This document shows, piece after piece, positions 41,350-53,750 of a stretch of DNA of 64,000 nucleotides. The notes below the pieces were generated by a model that was given only the letters and a program-made list of their open reading frames with translations, did not search any database and was not told the origin of the DNA. A program made the translations under genes and the position numbers. The stretch is taken from positions 3,291,947 through 3,355,946 of the forward strand of contig JADCRB010000036.1 in assembly GCA_021464245.1 (NCBI GenBank), written 5' to 3'. The DNA comes from Carallia brachiata (Eukaryota > Streptophyta > Magnoliopsida > Malpighiales > Rhizophoraceae). Numbering within the stretch: the first letter of the stretch is position 1; every line of letters starts with the position of its first letter.

Positions 41350-41420
41350 GTCACCTCTCAATCCTACAGCTGTTAGGAGGCACCATTTTTCAACGTTTTG
41401 CATTTTACCTATCCGTCATC

Positions 41421-43507
41421 GGCTATTGCCTACTTCTATCCCAATCAGTCGTCAGCTGCCAACTATGAGTTATCAACAGCTAAACTAAACGTCTCCTGGT
41501 ACCCAGCAGCCATAAGGCGGTTGAGAACAAAAAGAAAAAGAGGGAACATTATTCTAGGTGTAAGAATGTAACACTAACTGACAAAAAAAGAAACAAAGAA
41601 CCCTACATTTTTAAAATTAAAAATTTTCTCGAGATTTCTGTAACAAAAATCACGTTTTTCTGCATGTCCACCAACCAAAGGATAATGCTTCTAGAAATAT
41701 TTCAGTCTAATAATAAAAAATAATTTATTTGTTGAAAAAGTATTATACCACAAAAAAAATTTATATATAAGTAATTTTTCTGCAAACAAATAAAACTTCA
41801 TCATGCAACACTACCCACAGATGAGAAGAATAGATATTCGTTCATTTCGGCCCGTTCCCTTTGGGCCATAAGACGGTTAAATTAATCAAATGAAAATGAA
41901 TTCAACAAAATTGTTAATTTGGAGCACTACTGAACTAGACTTAGTTAATTGGTAGTGTGTATCTTTAATTCTTAAATTTAGAATTAAATTCTAAACTTAA
42001 CGCTTTCTTCTCCTCTCTCTTTATTGCTGAATTATCAACTAAAAAAAGAATTGTCAATTTGTCATGTTATGGAGAAAAAGACAAAATCGGGGTTTAGTGG
42101 CCTAGGGCTTTTATTTTTTTAACTTTTTTAAATTTAAACTAATTAATTAAAAAATAAAAAAAAAATAAAAAAATCGATAATTCAATATCGTTGTGAACTA
42201 CAAATTTATGCCTCACACTTTAAACTTTAAAGTTGTAGATGTTTCTTCTTTATCAATTATTGAGGCGGTAGCCACCACTCTGACCAAGAAGAAAAAAATA
42301 CAAAGAAATAGAATTGTCCTGGACGAGGATATAGAATTTAAATTTTTATTATAGAGATGCAAGATTTTAATTTTTAAAATGAGAAATATGAAATTTATAA
42401 AAATAAGAAAAATTATTATTATTATATAATTAATGACTAAATTAATTTTTAATGGACCACAAAACAAAGATCATCAAGTATAAATTAGTTACCACTAAAC
42501 TTTTAAATTTATAGTGAAATTTAAAGTTTAAACGTCTATATTTCACTTATAAAAAATATCTCATTTTTCAATGTCACTAGGAAAAAAAAAAAAAAAGAGA
42601 GAGAATTGGTAATTATACCGCTAAAAAAATTCTAGCATAAGCAAAAAAAATGCATTACGACAGCCGTGGAAAAATATTGCAGAAGCTTGTTTCTTATTCT
42701 TTGTCAGTCTTTTGGTTGCAAGGCTTGTTTCCCATTGGGTTGGATACCGACCAAATATCATATAATCAGAAAAGAAGTAATTGAAGTTTGACTTCTCCCA
42801 CCTAGGGGCGGCTATTTGTAGTTGCCATTGGAATCTCTAGACTTCGTTGCAGGCGGCCAAACTATTTTTTTATGTCATTTTCTTAGCAAAATGTGTAAAT
42901 ACATAAAAAAATGGACACAGTTAGTACCATTATGATCATTCATTGTAATTTTTTTTTCTATATAATAATTAATAATTATATTAAATAAAATGTCAAAATT
43001 AAAAGAGCGAAATACTCGTGGTTTTAAAGTTAACGTCATTGTTCAACAAAAGAAAGCCAACATCTTTAAAAACTAAAAATGCTCTCTTTTTTTTAGTCAT
43101 AACATCTAAAAATGCACAATTGAAAGAAAAAAAAGTTTAGAAGCTTCCAAGACAATAGGTTGCAGAAGCTGCCAACACAATAAGTCTAGAAGGACAAGGT
43201 TGAATTTACATGCGGACCGGCTTTGAACGCCTGAAATTAAAGATGGCGAGAAAAGACAAAACGTGGGGAAATGTCAAGATGGGGAACCTGGGACGAGAAG
43301 AATTGCAAGAATCCAACACAATGTGAAAGAATCATTAATATATGTTAATTATGGAGTTTGACGATAATCGTGGAAATCTGGGGCGAGGAGAAAACCAAAT
43401 TGGAAGTTTCAAAGACAAATTATGGAGTTTGACGATGCTAGGGGTCGGGTGTAACAGTGAGACACCAGTCAGGTCACTTATCCGAAGACAAATTCACGTT
43501 ATGGGAC
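41421..43507. other. Intergenic DNA between the hydrolase copies
   Basis: AT-rich. It contains the start of duplication copy 2 (from 41849) but no gene. A forward frame at 43342-43527 has no recognisable product and overlaps the promoter of the intact hydrolase. Confidence 0.5.
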
Positions 43508-43515
43508 TATATAAA
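43508..43515 (+). promoter_or_regulatory. TATA box of the intact alpha/beta-hydrolase
   Basis: TATATAAA at a suitable distance before a probable non-coding first exon (about 43540-43689) that ends at a good donor, TCAA|GTAAGC. The intron 43690-43777 then leads to the ATG at 43780. No equivalent TATA box is seen before the pseudogene copy. Confidence 0.6.
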
Positions 43516-43779
43516 CCATGTTGGTAGTTAATTCAATCTCATCTGTATTTTCCCATTTTCTGAACAAACTGTACTTTTGAACCCACCATCTTTCCTACTC
43601 TTTCCGAGCTTGTGGACCCAAAAAATTTATACTACTACTCCGTCCTTGTTGGTGATCAAAGTACTGTAAGTCTGCAGTTGCTGCATGTCAAGTAAGCATA
43701 AGCTTTCAGTTTGCAATTATCATGTTGCCTTGAGCAGTACTATGTATTTTTACTTTTGTTTTTTGTTTTTTTAACAGGA

Positions 43780-45752
43780 ATGACGGGGGTCAAGGTGAGG
43801 GGAATTACAGTGATGTTGCTGATTGGTTTGTTAGGATGGGCGTACAAGGCCACGCAGCCTTCGCCACCCAAGATTTGCGGTACGGATGGTGGGCCGCTTG
43901 TCAGAGCCCCTAGAATAAAGCTGAGAGATGGGAGGCACTTGGCGTACATGGAGCATGGAGTTCCCAAGGAAACTGCCGGATTCAAGATCATTTTTGTCCA
44001 TGGCTTTTCCTCCACCAGTCACGATGCCTCAAGTGTCATAGACATGCCCCCGGTTGGTACTCGTTTCATTAATCATATATCTCAATCACAAATTATGGAA
44101 ATTGTAGGTAGACCGGAAAAAACGACGGACTGTCATGAGGTTGCTCTTTGTGTATATTGTTTACAAGCTTGTTGCATATCGATTGTAGCAGTAAGTTTCA
44201 TAAGTTTTTTATACGTGTAAGACCATTAAAGTTGGTATGCAACAAAAATATGAAAAACGTGAAAAAAAAAATTGCGTCCCTCTATGTGATAAGCATTTTT
44301 CGCGTCTGCCAATTCACCCCCACAAATTATATGTTCATACCTGTTCAATTTTGTATAAATGTTTAATTTAATTACAGGAGGTTATTGAGGAGCTACGGGT
44401 GCACTGGATTTCTTTTGATCGTCCGGGTTATGGAGAAAGTGATCCGGATCCAAAGCGAAGTCCGAAGAGCTTGGCCTTGGACATTGAAGAGCTGGCTGAT
44501 CATTTGGGGTTCGGATCCAAATTTTATGTGATTGGCTACTCGATGGGAGGCCAGGCGGTTTGGGGCTGCCTCAAATATATACCTTATAGGTAAAGACTTA
44601 CCCATCATTTTGTACTACTCGCCATTCCAAATTTAATTCATGCCTTCAGGTGGAAGCTATGTAGTATTGATTGGAGTTTCTGTTACTAATACAGGTTAGC
44701 AGGAGCAGCATTACTTGCTCCGGCTATCAACTACTGGTGGCCTGGCTTTCCTGCTGAACTATCTAAGGAAGGCTACTATTGGCAGCTGCCGCAGGACCAG
44801 TGGGCAGTGCGTATCGCTCATTATACTCCCTGGCTCACCCACTGGTGGAACACTCAGAAGTGGTTCCCTGCCTCTAGCGTAATAGGCAATCGGATTGAAG
44901 TTTTCTCCACCCGCGATCTAGAACTCCTTCCCAAGGTTATCGCGAGAAGGGGATCCTCGGTAACTCAATTTTTCATATTGTTGCTCCTTTTTTGCTTCAT
45001 GAATTGTGAGGTAGCAAATCACGAATAACGTGCATATTGGTTGGAGAAGATCTTGTCCAGTGGATGAATTTTAGTTCAACCATCAATGACTATGAATATT
45101 CTTTACATTACGTGTTTGACTAATGTTATGAGCTTCTGGCGTTGTTGTCAGTCACATGAATTCTTGAAGAACGGTTATACATAACTCTCTCTTAATTCCA
45201 AAATACTGCCTAAAACATGTCGAATATCTGATTTTTCTAGCAGATCATTGTTTCAGCGAGATTAAATGTTTGCCATGTGAAAGTTAGACACAAGAGAGGT
45301 TATTAGTGTTGAAAGTTGAGTGTTTCTGGGAATAGGGGTCCAATATAAGTGAAGGAGACTGCCAAACTAGAATTGCATAAAGTCACATTTTGATGCTATT
45401 TGATCTGTTTCCAATGAAGCTGATTTTGGTAGTTTTCCTGTCTTGTTTTGTGCAGGAAAGGGTGACACAGCAAGGGGAATTTGAATCCTTACACCGCGAC
45501 CTCATGGTTGGATTTGGAAGGTGGGAATTCGATCCTATGGATCTGGAAAATCCTTTTCCTAACAATGAAAGCTCAGTTCATGTATGGCACGGCGATGACG
45601 ATAGAATAATTCCTGTTAGCTTGCAGCGCTTTATTAGTAAAAAACTTCCCTGGATTCATTATCGTGAGGTGCCTGGTGCTGGCCACTTATTGCCTCTTTT
45701 ACCGGGGATGAGCGAAACTATTGTAAGGACTCTTATACTTGGCGAGAAGTAA
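43780..45752 (+). CDS. Alpha/beta-hydrolase superfamily protein, membrane anchored
   Basis: Four coding exons, 43780-44052, 44378-44589, 44695-44959 and 45456-45752, all phases closing, give 348 residues. Residues about 8-24 form a hydrophobic N-terminal anchor (VMLLIGLLGWAY). The alpha/beta-hydrolase fold follows, with the oxyanion HG in IIFVHGFSS, the nucleophile elbow GYSMGG (S146), the acid in HGDDDRIIP (probably D299) and the histidine in GAGHLLP (H327), so the triad is complete. The long PRIKLRDGRHLAY and FDRPGYGESDPDPKR blocks mark the plant family including At5g22460 and At3g48410, whose substrates are unknown. A 5' UTR intron ends directly before the start. Relatives often have extra N-terminal residues encoded upstream, so a coding first exon cannot be fully excluded. 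It is the working partner of the pseudogene at 38258. Confidence 0.88.
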
Positions 45753-46894
45753 CTCCCTCCTTTTCTTCTGGTCTTCGTCACTTGGTTAGCTAGACGGGCG
45801 AGGGATGCGCTTGGTGGGGCTGCAGCTCAGGCCAATCTTTCCTTAATCCAGAGCTAATATGCATTGAAAAGAAAGAGAAGTCTTCCCATTTTGTAAAGAG
45901 TTTTAATTTTCCGGCAGAGTCTTAAGTAATAAAATAAAAATCCCTGCTGAAACTTTTTATCAAAGTTTGTCTCATGTGAGGCTTGAAGTGCAGGATTGCA
46001 ACTTTAGCTCAGTTTTTTGGCCTACTTTCGCGTTGAAGTCCGTTTTATTATATATATGCGTTTTTATTGAGTTTAAAAAAAAATAGTCTTTGGATTACAA
46101 GACAAGGATGCGAGTTTTAAATGTCTATAAATTACCCCTGCTGCTCAACTAGAATTCAGAAAATCTTAGAAGGGATGTTTGGAAGAGCCGTTTGGGGCTA
46201 GGGAGCGATTGATTCACGCTCTCCAGCCGTCCAATGATTTGGTAAGTCGCCTCCGATAGCTGTTAGGACTAAGGAGGCACCATTTTTCATCGTTTTGCAT
46301 TTTACCCATCCATTCAATGCTCATGTTATTTTGCCAAATTTACATAACGAACAAAATTTGAAGATGTGTACCCAAAAAACCAAAAAAAAAAAAAAAAAAC
46401 CAAAAAGCAAAACTTGATGTTCATCAAGAGTTGTCAAAGAGTCAAATTTGAATGAATTCGACTTGAGTCACTTCGATATTAAGTTATTTTCGCATCAGGT
46501 TATCCGAATTCGGGTCGCATAAGCGTCAATAGTTGACAGCATCTAATGGACGAAATAACTGCTTCAAGTCTTAAACGGACAATTTATTAAAAAAAAAGCG
46601 GGGCCCGAAAGCAGAAAATTCTTTTAAGACGCTACAAAAACTTTCTAAGACTTAACAGCACAACTCAGCCTAGAAGGGACAATAAACAGTTTATAAATCC
46701 TTGACGAGGTAAAGCCAACAGAACTGAGAAAACAAGTTACACTACCACCATTATCTGCAAATTTTCAAAGAAAGGTTCCCTTCATAGTATCCGCTCAACG
46801 ATGAAAACAATCATCACAATACAGCACTTCAGGCCTGCAGTTAAATGCCTCCCTGCCCAATAAAGTAGCAGAAGTGCAAGGAAAGGGTAATGCA
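45753..46894. other. Intergenic DNA between the hydrolase and MVD
   Basis: Holds the hydrolase 3' UTR, the end of the segmental duplication (to about 46320), and from about 46590 the probable 3' UTR of reverse-strand MVD. A 20-base A tract lies near 46385. Confidence 0.55.
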
Positions 46895-49800
46895 CTATTT
46901 AGGCAGCCCCGTTTCGGGGTTGAGAAGAGCCTGACTTTCATTGGGGAGCAAAACTGGACCTCTACCTGCCCTTGTACAAATGAAATAGCTAACATCCCCT
47001 TTGTATCTCTGAGCATCCTTCGTTTCTGGAGGTGGCGTCAAAGCATCCACGTCCTTCATCTCTTTGATCCCAGCATCTTTCAGTATCGACTTATCACCAA
47101 GAACAAAGCTAGACAAGAAAAGAAGAAAGATATTCAGAAAAACTTTCCTATTGGAATTCTACAAATGAAAAATTACGAGATCTAATATTTCTTGAGAAGA
47201 CACTTTACCTGTTCAAATCAGCATCTGGATTTGGGGGGAAGTAGAAAAGTAACTTCCGCAGCAATTGGGTTGCAACCTTGACATCACGGGCAATTAGAAC
47301 TGCGTTAGGCCCAGCATCAAATGTATAAGCCACCTGTCAATTTTCCACTGTTAATAAGCTATTCAGAAAAGTCAGGCAATATATCATTTGGAACCCAAAA
47401 TATCGGACAGGAGGGACTGTTGATTTTGTCTTTGATTATTGCTCATTGGTGGAGTATAAAAATATAACTTACAAACAACACAAGCCACAAATGAAAAGAA
47501 GCATGTTTCCTGGTATACTAAAAGAAAGCAAGTCAACTAACAACCAAACCAATAAGAACTATTTAACACCATTCCATCACCTTATGTAGAATGCTCTGAG
47601 GGGAATTCACGATAAACAAGGGAAAAGTTCAATGGAGGGATAATGCTTAATACAAAAGAAAGAGATATCAGAGAGCTGATCAGTATTCATAGGCATTGGT
47701 AACAGTAAATAATCCCATTCCAATGTTGTGCCTTGGATGCTTCTATACAAAAGAAGCAAAGAGACAATGAAAAAGCTACTGAACAGTAAAAGATATTCAA
47801 GGACAAGTGTTTTATGCCTTTAAAACATCTTTTGTTGGAATTAATTGAGCCGATATGGATGTCACATTGTACATTCACAACACATTCTTTTAGAGATTTT
47901 GCATCCCAAATGTAATGCAAAACTGTTAAGAAAATTAGCGGTGGACAACCAGCTACATGTGAATATATGCATTTCTTAAGGCGATATTTATATTAGTACA
48001 ATGATTTTAGTTATTAGTACGTCTGAGAGAGAGAGAGAGAGAGAGAGAGAGGCCGAGAGTAGTGCAAAGGCAGTATTAACCACTGCAATGGATTACATAA
48101 CAGGATGATAATACCATCCTTTAAGTTTAACAACCATGCATGTCTAAAGATCAAAAAAGGCCAAAACAATTATCACCTAAGAGAACCGTTCAAATTACAA
48201 TGCAAATGCTCTCTTTGGACCTCTAAGAATTTTTTTTTTAACTTAACCCAAAAGATGGTTATATATACTGCCTATACAAGATGGCCAAAGAAACAAACCT
48301 GAGGTGTTCCCTCAGAACAATTCCATTTCTCAACGAGGCTGATTATCCTGATAACAAAACAAAAATGTCACATATAATAATGCTGAGTTTGTGTTTCAAG
48401 GAGAAAAGTAAAGACAAATTTGGTGCAGCTCAAATGGCCATGTCAGGTACAATACGAAAAAAAGGCTCACCTGTGGGATGTATCATTCATGTAGAATATT
48501 GGAGGACATGTATCCAAGCACACTGCATGGAACTGATTACTATCAGCACATGTTAATTGAGCAAAAGTTTGAAAATCACGATCCTTATGGCCTTTTCCAT
48601 TTGTATAATCCTCTTGGGTACAATTGCCTATAAAACAGGTAGGTAATCAGCACAGAAAGGTAACCAAATTTTGAGATGGCCTAAATTTTAGGCTATATAT
48701 CAAAGGAAAAGGGCACATAGCCACACACTTCTCATTAACATGAAAAAGAAAAGAACCTTACAAAAAATAAACCTGCCTGAAAAAGTTTATGTGAGTCAAG
48801 CATAGTTATTATTAACAACTGATTCAGAGTAGTTTTCTACTCCACTAAAACCCAAGGAAATAAATTACAGATTTTCCAACAAACGAAGAAAAAAATTCTG
48901 AGAAAGGTAAGGGAATTCAACAGCACCGCGGCTCTATGTTGCAACAGCAAACTAGTTTCAACACTTTCACGCATTCCTGAGGTGCTACTTGTTTCTTTCT
49001 GCCTCGAACTAACCTGAAAACAAAGCCTGAGTCACTGGGCACAGAAAAATTAATAACATACAATCTACATGTGACTTAACCAAACCAAGACACGAAAAGG
49101 CATTTAAAAGGAGAAAAAAAAAAAAAAGATCCAGAAGCAGCAAAGAAGAGTGCACAGGAATGTGAGCAGGAGAAGAAATTGTCAAATGAGAAGTAGCTTT
49201 CAAAAAAAAAAACACTATGGAAAATCAAGTGCCGGAGGAAAAAAACCACTGGGAATGGAAGACCTTGTGACAAGCCAAATGTTCATATTCTCATTAATTA
49301 GTTATTTGCAGCCTGGAAAGTAATTCAGACAATAAGGTGCTACACAAGAAAAAAAAGAAGCATACCACAGCAATAATGATGACAAGATCTTCCCAGTGCT
49401 TCTCATCAACAAGCTGAACAGCAAGGCTGTCACTTCCATCTTCAGCCTTAAATTATTGAAAACAGATAGGGAGGTATAAGTATAGAAAAAGCATTGGGTA
49501 ATTCTGAGAATGCCATGAGAGGCTTCAAAGTTGAACCCCAAATCAGGCTTACTTTTCCCATGATCCACTTCACAAATCCACCAAATAAACTGCGACAAGC
49601 ACTGCCAGAGCCTTGCCTGAAAGCAACGTGTAGGAAATTCCAAATATCATGCTTACATGACAGGTATATACAAACTGAAGTATGCAAATAATTCAAAATG
49701 ATACATACCATTTCTATAATTTTTCTTCAAGTTATTATAGAAAAAAAAAACTTGACATACCAAAATAAAAGAGACTGCATACCAGCAGACAAGTTGTGCC

Positions 49801-51615
49801 AGAGTATTTGAAACCATGGGAGAAGGCACATTTAAATTAAACCAACCTATTACCAATTTAAAATGAAATACATAATAACAATAAGTCATCTGTGAATTAC
49901 TAGGCAAAGCAGCTTGTCGCTCTAGCAGCTAAACACCTTGCAGCCAAATTACAAATCTTAAAAGATTTTTAACAAATGCAAATACAATATTAATAAGTAT
50001 GCATTTTTGCTATAAGTATGCATTTTTGGGAAATTGCTATATATGATCCTTTCCTTTTGCTGCCATTGAAAATTATTCTTAGTGAGCTATTCTGCAATCA
50101 TATCAGTAGTCTAAATGATTTGTAAATTAAATGGAAGGCATAAATAACTGTTATGAATACATAGTAACATAATTTGAAACAAATAAACTCAAGAATATCA
50201 GTGCACACAAGCAATGAGATATCACCAGAGGGAAGAAAAGTTACTGTGCATTTCAGTACAATAGGAATTGAGTCATACATCATTTAAACCAAATATGTAG
50301 CAACATGAAATGAGTACATGTATATAAACATACCTTGCAATAGCAGAGAGCTTGCTATTATCTTCACTCGCATTCATCAGCTTTGCGAGTGCAAAAACTG
50401 CATACAGATTATAAGAATGGGATGAGTTTCTGCTCAATAATTCTTTGGTTATGAGACAACATTGCATATTACAGCATATACAGATTACAAGCACATAAAG
50501 CTGACTAGCCACAAAGGGTCACTTACAGACCAAATTACAGAGCCAAATCTATAATCACTTGTCTTAGTAAAAACTGGAAACACTCAGCATGTTCAGAGCA
50601 AACCCTTCAGATGGCTCGTGTTTAAAAATGCAAGATACAAATGCAATCATGAGAAATAGCCGTCTAATATTGTCCAATTTGAATGGAAAGAAAGACATGA
50701 TAAGCATTCCCTACCAAGACAAGCAAAGCCAGCTGCTGAAGAAGCCAGTCCAGCAGCAGTGGGGAAATTGTTATATGAAGCAATGTGTACATGCAGTTTA
50801 TCCCAATCTTTCTTTGCAATCTTGATGCTCCTTTCTTTATCATCGACATCACAAGCCCGAGCACGAATCTCCCTTAAACAATTTTGATACCGGCCTCCAG
50901 AAAGGGAAATCTCCTATACTAACCAGCAAAAACAGAATGTGCCATAGATCAACAACGCGGTCTATGCATAAAACAATCAAAACAAGTGTCTCAGTTACTG
51001 CATAAAGTCAATGGGATACTAGCAACCAAAAATGAAAAAAGAATAAAAAGAAACGGCAAGAGAGACTGCATTTATTTGCTATGTCAATGCATAATAGCAA
51101 AAGATAAGATGTTAAAAATCCAATCTTTTTTGTTCTTTTCCATCAAAAGCAATGAATGAATATGTTTGTGAATCCAAAACCAACAATCATGCAGATCCAA
51201 AAGAAAAATACACAAAACACACAACCCCAGAAACAATTTTGCCATACAGTGCTAGTGAATGGGTACAAATCCAGGACGAACCCACCCATATGAAAGTTCT
51301 ATCAGGCATTGCATCAGCAACCAAAACCCAACAACAAAAATCCAATTTTTTTCTTTTCCACAAACAGAAAGGAAGGAGGGCGGGGGGGAAAGGAATGCAA
51401 ACAATAACCTTGCCGTTGAGCCACATGCGATCCTGGTCGAAAGCAGGACTAACAGCAACGGTGGTGGTGGTGCAGAGGTGAGCAGGATCAAGAGTTACAC
51501 TGATGCTGTCATTGACAGGCAAAATGAGGGTCTCATCCCTCTTTCCCCAGTACTTTATCACTGCTATATTTGTGGGCGTCTGCGCAGTGACCATTCTCAC
51601 CCATGACGACGCCAT
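46895..51615 (-). CDS. MVD: Mevalonate diphosphate decarboxylase, one-base frameshift
   Basis: Ten exons on the reverse strand: 51615-51409, 50913-50715, 50397-50334, 49616-49553, 49446-49366, 49013-48927, 48627-48471, 48347-48299, 47333-47209 and 47108-46895. With one correction the protein is 415 residues, the usual plant length. The enzyme converts mevalonate diphosphate to isopentenyl diphosphate with ATP, the last step of the mevalonate pathway. Diagnostic regions are [15 protein letters not shown] near the N-terminus, the GHMP-kinase ATP loop [15 protein letters not shown] (117-131), [13 protein letters not shown], and catalytic TFDAGPNAV (D309). SVTLDPAHL (39-47) matches the PTS2 peroxisomal signal reported for plant MVD. 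Exon 7 breaks near 48584: it reads RIIQMEKAI, then must shift one base to continue as [17 protein letters not shown]. Phase with exon 8 only works if one base is added. The exon 6 donor (GCG|GTGCTG) is weak. Confidence 0.92.
48025..48051. repeat. (GA)n microsatellite in an MVD intron
   Basis: About 13 GA dinucleotides in the long intron between the eighth and ninth exons of MVD. Confidence 0.9.
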
Positions 51616-51799
51616 TTATCTACCCAGTACACAAATTCTTCAGTTAAATAGACTTTCTCTGCCACCCCAAATACTTTTCTTCTTGCCTCGACGTGAATCA
51701 GAACATATATATCAGATCTGAATTAAAAAAAAAAAATCACAACAAAGAAAGGATCGGTGAAGGTTGTGACTTTGATAGAGAAGAAGGGAAGATAAACAT

Positions 51800-51806
51800 C
51801 TATATA
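51800..51806 (-). promoter_or_regulatory. Probable TATA box of MVD
   Basis: TATATAG on the reverse strand about 185 bases upstream of the MVD start codon, implying a leader of about 155 bases. Confidence 0.5.
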
Positions 51807-52482
51807 GAAATAAATAAATAAATAAAGGCAAGAGAGATAGAAGAGAAGACAAAAATGGTGGCTCTGTCAGTGCGTGTGTATTAAATTACTTCATGCGTCA
51901 CCTGTGCCACTTCCAGCGCGCTGGGCTGTGCTGTGCTCTATAGGAAAAGAGCCAACTGCCAACTGCCAACTGCCAAGGGAGGGACCTTTGGAAAAGAAGA
52001 CCAGTGAGGTTACTTCATGTATCCTTCCCCACCATGCCTAAACCAATTAATTTTACTTGGTCTATCACTAACTTGAACTTGCAATGAGCCAATGACCCCA
52101 GGTTCAATGGCAATCCGGCAAGTTTCTCCTATTTAAGATGCAAATTCGAGTCTCAGTTGTAGGTTGGTGATATTTAGAGGTTTTGGACTCTAACTTTATT
52201 TGATTTAATTATTAAATATACATCGTTAATTTTAAACTCAATAATCATTATTATTAGTTTAAAAAAGACTCGTTTGAATTTAATGGTATTGAAATTATGA
52301 GTTCTTTCTTATGGGATAGTTTATATAAGACATACAAATAAGATTATTTCAGTTTCAATCCATAAATCTGACGACTGATAAATTTTTTTAATGTAAAAAA
52401 AATGACCCCAGGTTCAGTAAAATAACCAACGATACATTTGTTTTCAGGATTTTTTTAAAAAAAAAAAAGCAAACAGCCAGAG
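51807..52482. other. Upstream flank of MVD
   Basis: Contains an (AAAT)n run near 51811-51828, a triple CCAACTG repeat near 51954-51974 and AT-rich DNA. A stretch at about 52095-52200 vaguely recalls a tRNA-derived SINE but lacks a clear B box. Ends with the target duplication of hAT-like element 3. Confidence 0.5.
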
Positions 52483-53251
52483 CAAGGTTGTCAGAACCGG
52501 ACCGGTCATCGAACCGGAAACATTAGTGGGTCAAGGTTCAACCGGTTCAACCGGTTGAACCGGTATTTGAACCGGTATTTATTAATATATATATTTATAA
52601 AAATAATTTAATAAAATAATACTTATATATGATTATTAAATAAAAAAAAATCGGTTCAACCGGTATTAAAATCGGTATTTAATATTAAATATATAAAAAA
52701 TATATATATTATTACATCAAAATCTATATGTAAAATGTAATATTATATACATATGTATGTATTAGAATACTTACATTTATAAATTTAAAATATATGATTT
52801 AGAATTTATTATAGGATAGAATTAACAATTTAAAAAAATTAATAATTATTTTAACAAAAAAAAGAAAATAGTAAGTGTTAATTTATAAGAAATATAAAAT
52901 AGTATGTGTATTATATGAGACATTTGAGAAAATAATAAGTAAAAAAAAAAAAAAGATAACAACAAGTTATAAGTTGGTTTAGTGGTATGAGACTTATCTT
53001 TCATGTTAGAGGTCAAGGGTTCGAAAACTAAATTATACAAAGTTGTGTGAAATTTTTTCTTAATTATTAAAATAACCAACCCGGTCAACCCGGGACCGGT
53101 TCACCGGTCCTACCGGTTGAACCGGTCCGTTGACCGGGTTTTGACCGGTCCGGTCCGAAGAAAATTTAGGTTATAACCCGGACCGGACCTCTGACCGGTC
53201 ACCGGTCCGACCGGTTGAACCGGCCGGTCCGGTCCGGGTTTGATAACAATG
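52483..53251. mobile_element. hAT-like non-autonomous element 3
   Basis: 769 bases flanked by an exact 8-base duplication AGCCAGAG (52475-52482 and 53252-53259). The ends are CAAGGTTGTCAGAACCGGAC and a right end whose complement reads CATTGTTATCAAACCCGGAC, a clear imperfect inverted repeat. Both subterminal regions are packed with CCGGTT, GAACCGG and GACCGGTC words in both orientations, while the middle is AT-rich. There is no transposase. Element ends in CA..TG plus an 8-base duplication fit the hAT superfamily. Confidence 0.82.
52970..53040 (+). repeat. tRNA-like segment inside hAT element 3
   Basis: TTGGTTTAGTGGTATGAGAC resembles a pol III A box, and GGTCAAGGGTTCGAAAAC resembles a B box, at tRNA-like spacing. 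It cannot form a full cloverleaf by eye and has no 3' acceptor partner, so it is a tRNA-derived fragment, perhaps from a SINE captured by the element, not a tRNA gene. Confidence 0.45.
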
Positions 53252-53480
53252 AGCCAGAGTAGCATTATTTTGGTTTTATTTGGATGTTAAAAGTTATAAA
53301 TTGAGACAAAAAAAATAATATTATAAATTTATTCTTTTTTGAGACAAAATAAATATAATATTTGTAAAGTTATATTTATAAGTTTATTTTTCTCGTAGAT
53401 TAATTTTGATTCATAATTGAACTTGATATTTGAGGCTTAATGGCTTATAGAAATAATTTTTTTCTTTATATGTATAAAGA

Positions 53481-53750
53481 CTAGATATGAAACATCACTA
53501 TACAAATGAGCTTTAAATCTTTTAGAATATACATAAATCGTTTATTAGAAAATGTTCGTTTGTTCTTTAGGGGATACTTTAGAGCCTAGATTTTTATTTT
53601 AACGATTATGATCAATCGTTATAATAAAAACTAGGTATGAAACATCACTATACAAATGAGCTTTAAATCTTTTAGAATTTACATAAATAGCTGATTAGAA
53701 AATTTGTTTGTTCTGTAGGGGAAACATTAAAGCTAATTTTATTATAACTA
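53481..53750. repeat. 150-base tandem duplication
   Basis: GAAACATCACTATACAAATG and the following GAGCTTTAAATCTTTTAGAA recur at an offset of 150 bases, with the second copy slightly diverged and shorter. It lies in intergenic DNA and no gene is affected. Confidence 0.88.

Larger units (their letters stand above)
36440..41420. repeat. Tandem segmental duplication, copy 1
   Basis: Starts at CGTTCCCTTTGGGCCATAAG (about 36441), which recurs near 41850. Further matches to copy 2 include the block CGGCTATTTG (37042 and 42810), the hydrolase exons and introns, the GTTTGGAAGAGC block (40649 and 46171) and GTTTTGCATTTTACC (41394 and 46292). This copy also holds fold-back element B and extra sequence downstream of the hydrolase fragment. 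Confidence 0.75.
41849..46320. repeat. Tandem segmental duplication, copy 2
   Basis: Head-to-tail partner of copy 1, carrying the intact hydrolase gene. Its upstream part diverges from copy 1 between about 43000 and 43690, where the TATA box and 5' leader lie. Confidence 0.75.

Noticed and set aside
43342..43527. Forward 61-residue frame upstream of the hydrolase
   Set aside because: It overlaps the TATA box and does not resemble the N-termini of related hydrolases.
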